Shown: piece after piece, positions 6,542 through 9,350 of the stretch
How the letters are laid out: each line of letters starts with the position of its first letter
How positions within the stretch are numbered: position 1 is the first letter of the stretch
Assembly (NCBI GenBank): GCA_913060845.1
Contig: CAJXVF010000055.1
Coordinates: forward strand, 1-9,350
Reading direction: 5' to 3'
Length of the DNA: 9,350 nucleotides
DNA from: an uncultured Alphaproteobacteria bacterium
GTDB taxonomy: Bacteria > Pseudomonadota > Alphaproteobacteria > Bin95
Translations under genes and position numbers: made by a program
Notes under the pieces: model-generated
The model's input: only the letters and a program-made list of their open reading frames with translations
What the model was told of the DNA's origin: nothing
Database searches by the model: none

Positions 6542-7366
6542 ATAAAGCGAACGACGGTCCCCGTCGCCCGAGGTGAAATTGGCAGTGACTTCGGGCATGC
6601 GAATACGGCCAAGCGGCGTCGCATCCGGTGCAAATACATGCACACCACCGGGGCCGGTGCAGAAGATATTGCCAGATGCATCCAACTTCATGCCGTCTGG
6701 CGCACCTTGGCCATCGCCCGCAGGTGCTGCCCACACATCGCCGCCAGATACAGTGCCGTCGCTACCCACATCAAAGAGACGGATGTGGCCGTTATCAGTG
6801 TCGTTCACGAATAGCTGTGTCTGATCCAGATTGAAGCAGAGCCCGTTCGGTTGGCCGAAATCATCCGCGATCAAATGCAACTCACCATCGGGTGCGATCC
6901 GATAGACGCCTTGGAAATCCAGGTCCTGATCGCGCAGAACGCCGAAGCCCTCCATCCGGCCATATGTCGGGTCCGTAAACCATATGGATCCGTCGCTGCC
7001 GACAATAATATCATTTGGGCTGTTTAGCTCTTTGCCTTGCCAATGGCTGGCAAGCACGGTGATGGTGCCGTCTGCTTCCGTGCGCGTGACGCTGCTGCTG
7101 GCATGCTCGCATGTCAGCATCCGCCCAGCTTGATCATGAGCATTGCCGTTTGCCTTATTGCAGGGCTGACGGAAGGTTTCGACGCCTCCTGCAGCACTCC
7201 ACCTGCGCATGATATCGCCTGGCATATCGCTGAATGTCAGGTGTTGCGCTTGGGGATGCCAGATTGGGCCTTCGGTGAAAATGAAGCCGGTTGCGACCTG
7301 CTCCAAGGCTGCATCAGCCGCAACGACATCCGTCATGCGCGGATCAAAAATATCGACTGTGGTCAT
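6512..7366 (-). CDS. SMP-30/gluconolactonase/LRE-like protein, probable C-terminal frameshift
   Basis: A 284-residue six-bladed beta-propeller of the SMP-30/gluconolactonase family, which hydrolyses sugar or related lactones with a divalent metal. Metal-site residues expected from human SMP-30 are seen: Glu32 in TEGPIWHP, Asn174 in GQPNGLCF, Asp224 in APDGMKLD, and the active-site region NSPND (115-119) before GSIWFTDPTYGR (126-137). CEHASSSVTRTEADG (86-100) is typical of the bacterial gluconolactonase-like branch. There is no signal peptide, so it should be cytoplasmic. ATG 7366 is chosen for AGAGGG (7379-7374 on this strand), 7 bases upstream; longer in-frame extensions overlap the divergent Mo-enzyme gene and look non-coding. 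The protein ends LYLTAS-TAFAR, but the expected family end is LTASxSLYRVR; that sequence occurs in another frame (6483-6541). The last four or five residues are probably a frameshift product, though all metal ligands precede it. The substrate is not known. Confidence 0.85.
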   Translation of the reverse strand: MTTVDIFDPRMTDVVAADAALEQVATGFIFTEGPIWHPQAQHLTFSDMPGDIMRRWSAAGGVETFRQPCNKANGNAHDQAGRMLTCEHASSSVTRTEADGTITVLASHWQGKELNSPNDIIVGSDGSIWFTDPTYGRMEGFGVLRDQDLDFQGVYRIAPDGELHLIADDFGQPNGLCFNLDQTQLFVNDTDNGHIRLFDVGSDGTVSGGDVWAAPAGDGQGAPDGMKLDASGNIFCTGPGGVHVFAPDATPLGRIRMPEVTANFTSGDGDRRSLYLTASTAFAR

Positions 7367-7435
7367 CCTGTCGCCCTCTCTCGAATTCATGGTTATGATT
7401 GGAGCAGGCATCACACCAGATGAAAAGAGCGCCCA
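7367..7435. promoter_or_regulatory. Divergent promoter region (SMP-30 unit / Mo-oxidoreductase)
   Basis: This 69-base gap separates two divergently transcribed genes and must supply both start regions unless promoters lie inside coding sequence. TATGAT (7394-7399, + strand) resembles a -10 element but no good -35 is seen 16-18 bases before it. The minus-strand SD (7374-7379) lies at its left end and a weak AAGAG (7425-7429) at its right. No operator-like dyad stands out. Confidence 0.4.
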
Positions 7436-9305
7436 ATGCCAGATGACGGAATTATGCACGGCTCCCATTGGGGCGCTTTCAGAGCAAATGTCAAAGATGG
7501 CCGTGTTGTCGGCGTGACACCGTTCGAGGATGACAAAGATCCATCGCAAATTCTGGATGCCATTCCAGAGATGCTTTATGGCCCAACCCGCATTGCGGAG
7601 CCGCATATGCGGAAGTCCGTGGCAGAGCATGGTCCGGGCGCTAATCCAGAAGGCCGGGGTGCGGAGCCATTTGTGCCAGTCTCCTGGGATCAGGCGTTGG
7701 ACGTTGTCGCAGCAGAATTGCGGCGCGTTAAAGCAGACCACGGTAATGAGGCGATCTTCGGCGGCTCATATGGCTGGTCATCTGCAGGTCGCTTCCATCA
7801 CGCCAAAACGCAAATGCAGCGTTTCATGAACCTGTTTGGCGGGTTCACAGGCCAATTGCACAATTACAGCTACGCAGCGGCCTTGGCCGTGTTGCCGCAT
7901 ATCTTGGGCTCGTCCGAGGCGTCCCAAGGCCCGGTCAGTGATTGGGATGGCTTGCTGCGGGAAAGCAAATTCATCCTCTGCTTCGGCGGCATGCCGCTGA
8001 AGAATGCGCAAGTCGATTCAGGCGGCGGTGGTTCGCACACCATGGCCGACTTCCTGAAGCGCGCCGAAGACCAAGGCATTCGCTTCGTCAACGTATCCCC
8101 GGTCCGTGAAGATTTAGAAGGCGTCCCTAGTGCCGATTGGATTCCGATCCACCCAGGCACCGACACTGCTATGATCTTGGCGATGGCCCATGTGATCGCG
8201 AGCGAAGGTAAGGCCGATCGGTCTTTCCTCGATACATATTGCGTTGGTTATGAGCGCTTCCTCGCCCATGTCATGGGGGAAGATGGCAGCCAGGCTAAGA
8301 CGCCAGATTGGGCGGCGGATATTACTGGTGTTCCGGCAGATACAATTCGCGCCCTGGCTTTAGCTTTGGTCGAAACGCGCAGCTATATCAACATGGCCTG
8401 GGGCATCCAGCGTGCCGATTATGGCGAATTGCCGTTCTGGGCTGTTGTTAGCTTGGCCGCGATGGTCGGCCAGATCGGCCAGATGGGCGGCGGGTTCGGC
8501 TTCGGTATGGGCAGTGTCAACGGAATGGGTAACCCGCGTGAGCGCACGCCCTCACCAACATTGCCTGCAGGCATCAACCGGTCTGATAGCTGGATTCCAG
8601 TGGCGCGGATCGCAGACATGTTGCTGCATCCGGGTGAAACCTATGACTTCAACGGCGAAGAGCGTGTCTATCCAGACACACGGCTAATTTATTGGTGCGG
8701 CGGCAATCCATTCCATCATCACCAGGACCTCAATCGGCTGGTCGAAGCGTGGCGTCGGCCTGAAACGGTTATCGTTCAGGACATCTGGTGGACCGCGACC
8801 GCCCGCCACGCAGACATCGCACTCCCCGCAACAACGACACTGGAACGGAACGACATCGGTTCCGGCGGCCGTGATCCCTACATCATCGCCATGCACAAAG
8901 CGGCAGAGCCAGTGGCAGACTCCCGTTCTGACCATGACATTTTTACCGGGTTGTCAGACCGCATGGGCTTCAAAGAGGCTTTTACAGAAGGCCGGACGGA
9001 ACGGGAATGGCTGGAGCATATCTACAATGTCTCCCGCCAACTGGCGTCGCGTCGCGGTGTTGAGATGCCCGGCTTCGATCAGTTCTGGGAGAATGGTCAC
9101 TTTAAGGTGCCGAAGCCCGCTGAGCCTTTCGTGATGCTGGGCGAGTACCGTGCCGACCCGGACGAACGCTCACTCAATACCCCTTCCGGTAAGATCGAGC
9201 TGTTCTCAGAGCGTGTCGCCGGGTTTGGATATGATGATTGCCCAGGCTATGCCGCATGGCGCGAGCCTAAGGAATATCTGGGCTCGGCTGCCGCAGCAAA
9301 ATATC
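7436..9305 (+). CDS. Molybdopterin-dependent oxidoreductase, BisC/TorA/DMSO reductase family, 3'-truncated
   Basis: An open frame of 623 codons runs into the right-hand adapter without a stop; BisC of E. coli is some 740-780 residues, so about four fifths is present. It matches BisC/TorA-type enzymes along its length: HWGAF near the start (11-15), FVPVSWDQALDVV (79-91), GGSYGWSSAGRFH (109-121) with the active-site Tyr112 and Trp114 equivalents of DMSO reductase, and GQLHNYSYAAALAVLPH (139-155), where Ser145 aligns with the molybdenum-ligand serine. Later blocks are AWGIQRADYGE, GGGFGFGMGSVNGMGNP, YWCGGNPFHHHQDLNRL, ARHADIALPATTTLERND and NTPSGKIELFSERVAGFGY. There is no N-terminal Cys cluster for Fe-S and no Tat signal, which fits a cytoplasmic BisC-like reductase of S- or N-oxides (biotin or methionine sulfoxide in E. 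coli); the substrate here is inferred only. ATG 7436 is preceded by a weak AAGAG; ATG 7454 is an alternative. The apparent end VSYTHLRAHET is translated adapter. Confidence 0.92.
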
Positions 9306-9350
9306 CTGTCTCTTATACACATCTCCGAGCCCACGAGACCTCTCTACATC
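9306..9350 (-). other. Sequencing adapter (Nextera i7 side), not genomic
   Basis: Bases 9306-9324 are the reverse complement of the Tn5 mosaic end, 9325-9339 the rest of the read-2 adapter, 9340-9347 the index CTCTCTAC and 9348-9350 the start of P7. It is the inverted copy of bases 4-48. Reads into it give the false peptide VSYTHLRAHETSLH at the end of the Mo-enzyme frame. Confidence 0.98.

Noticed and set aside
7367..7741. N-terminal extension of the SMP-30 frame by 125 codons
   Set aside because: It overlaps the start of the divergent Mo-enzyme, contains no domain, and a good SD precedes the ATG at 7366.
49..9305. Search for tRNA or rRNA genes, CRISPR arrays, insertion sequences and phage or defence genes
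   Set aside because: No repeat-spacer pattern, cloverleaf-like segment, transposase or recognisable defence domain was seen by eye; genes cover nearly the whole insert and the longest gap is about 89 bases.
1..9350. Long perfect terminal inverted repeats suggesting a transposon or linear plasmid/phage end
   Set aside because: The sequence is exactly Nextera adapter plus index and P7 tail; no transposase or replication gene is present.

Overview
The window looks like one complete assembled contig from a member of the Alphaproteobacteria. The basis is moderately high GC, BisC/TorA-type and SMP-30/SDR gene content, a thioredoxin-TPR (CnoX) gene that keeps its CXXC and sits beside a stand-alone LON N-terminal gene, and a soluble globin-type chemotaxis receptor. 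The family assignment is by remembered sequence patterns; no search was run. A marine or Hyphomonadaceae-like source is only a guess. Bases 1-48 and 9306-9350 are not genomic: they are Nextera/Illumina adapter with an i7 index, in inverted orientation. Genomic sequence is therefore 49-9305, and both end genes are cut by the library ends.

Layout, left to right. On the + strand: the 3' part of a DUF4340 gene (49-732); a luciferase-like (LLM) flavin/F420 oxidoreductase (789-1631) preceded by a strong hairpin that covers its ribosome binding site; a cytoplasmic globin-coupled methyl-accepting chemotaxis protein (1721-3094) that seems to have lost its heme ligand; a compact pair made of CnoX-type thioredoxin-TPR (3184-4107) and LON substrate-binding-domain protein (4129-4791); and an enoyl-CoA hydratase/isomerase (4832-5647). 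Convergent to these, on the - strand, lies a two-gene unit: an SMP-30/gluconolactonase-like protein (7366-6512) followed by an SDR oxidoreductase (6472-5660). Divergent from the SMP-30 gene, the + strand carries a large molybdopterin oxidoreductase of the BisC/TorA/DMSO reductase family (7436 to the contig end, about four fifths of the expected protein).

Functionally this is mostly housekeeping and catabolic or redox metabolism. CnoX and the LON-domain protein suggest protein quality control. The crotonase, SDR, lactonase-like protein and LLM enzyme suggest oxidation of acyl-CoA or small organic substrates; no single pathway can be named. The Mo enzyme is a probable S- or N-oxide reductase.

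I do not see an undescribed defence, mobile or RNA-based system. The points most worth a second look are the globin sensor with altered proximal and distal heme residues, the SD-sequestering hairpin at 756-788, and a probable 10-bp direct-repeat contraction that frameshifts the C-terminus of the SMP-30 protein.
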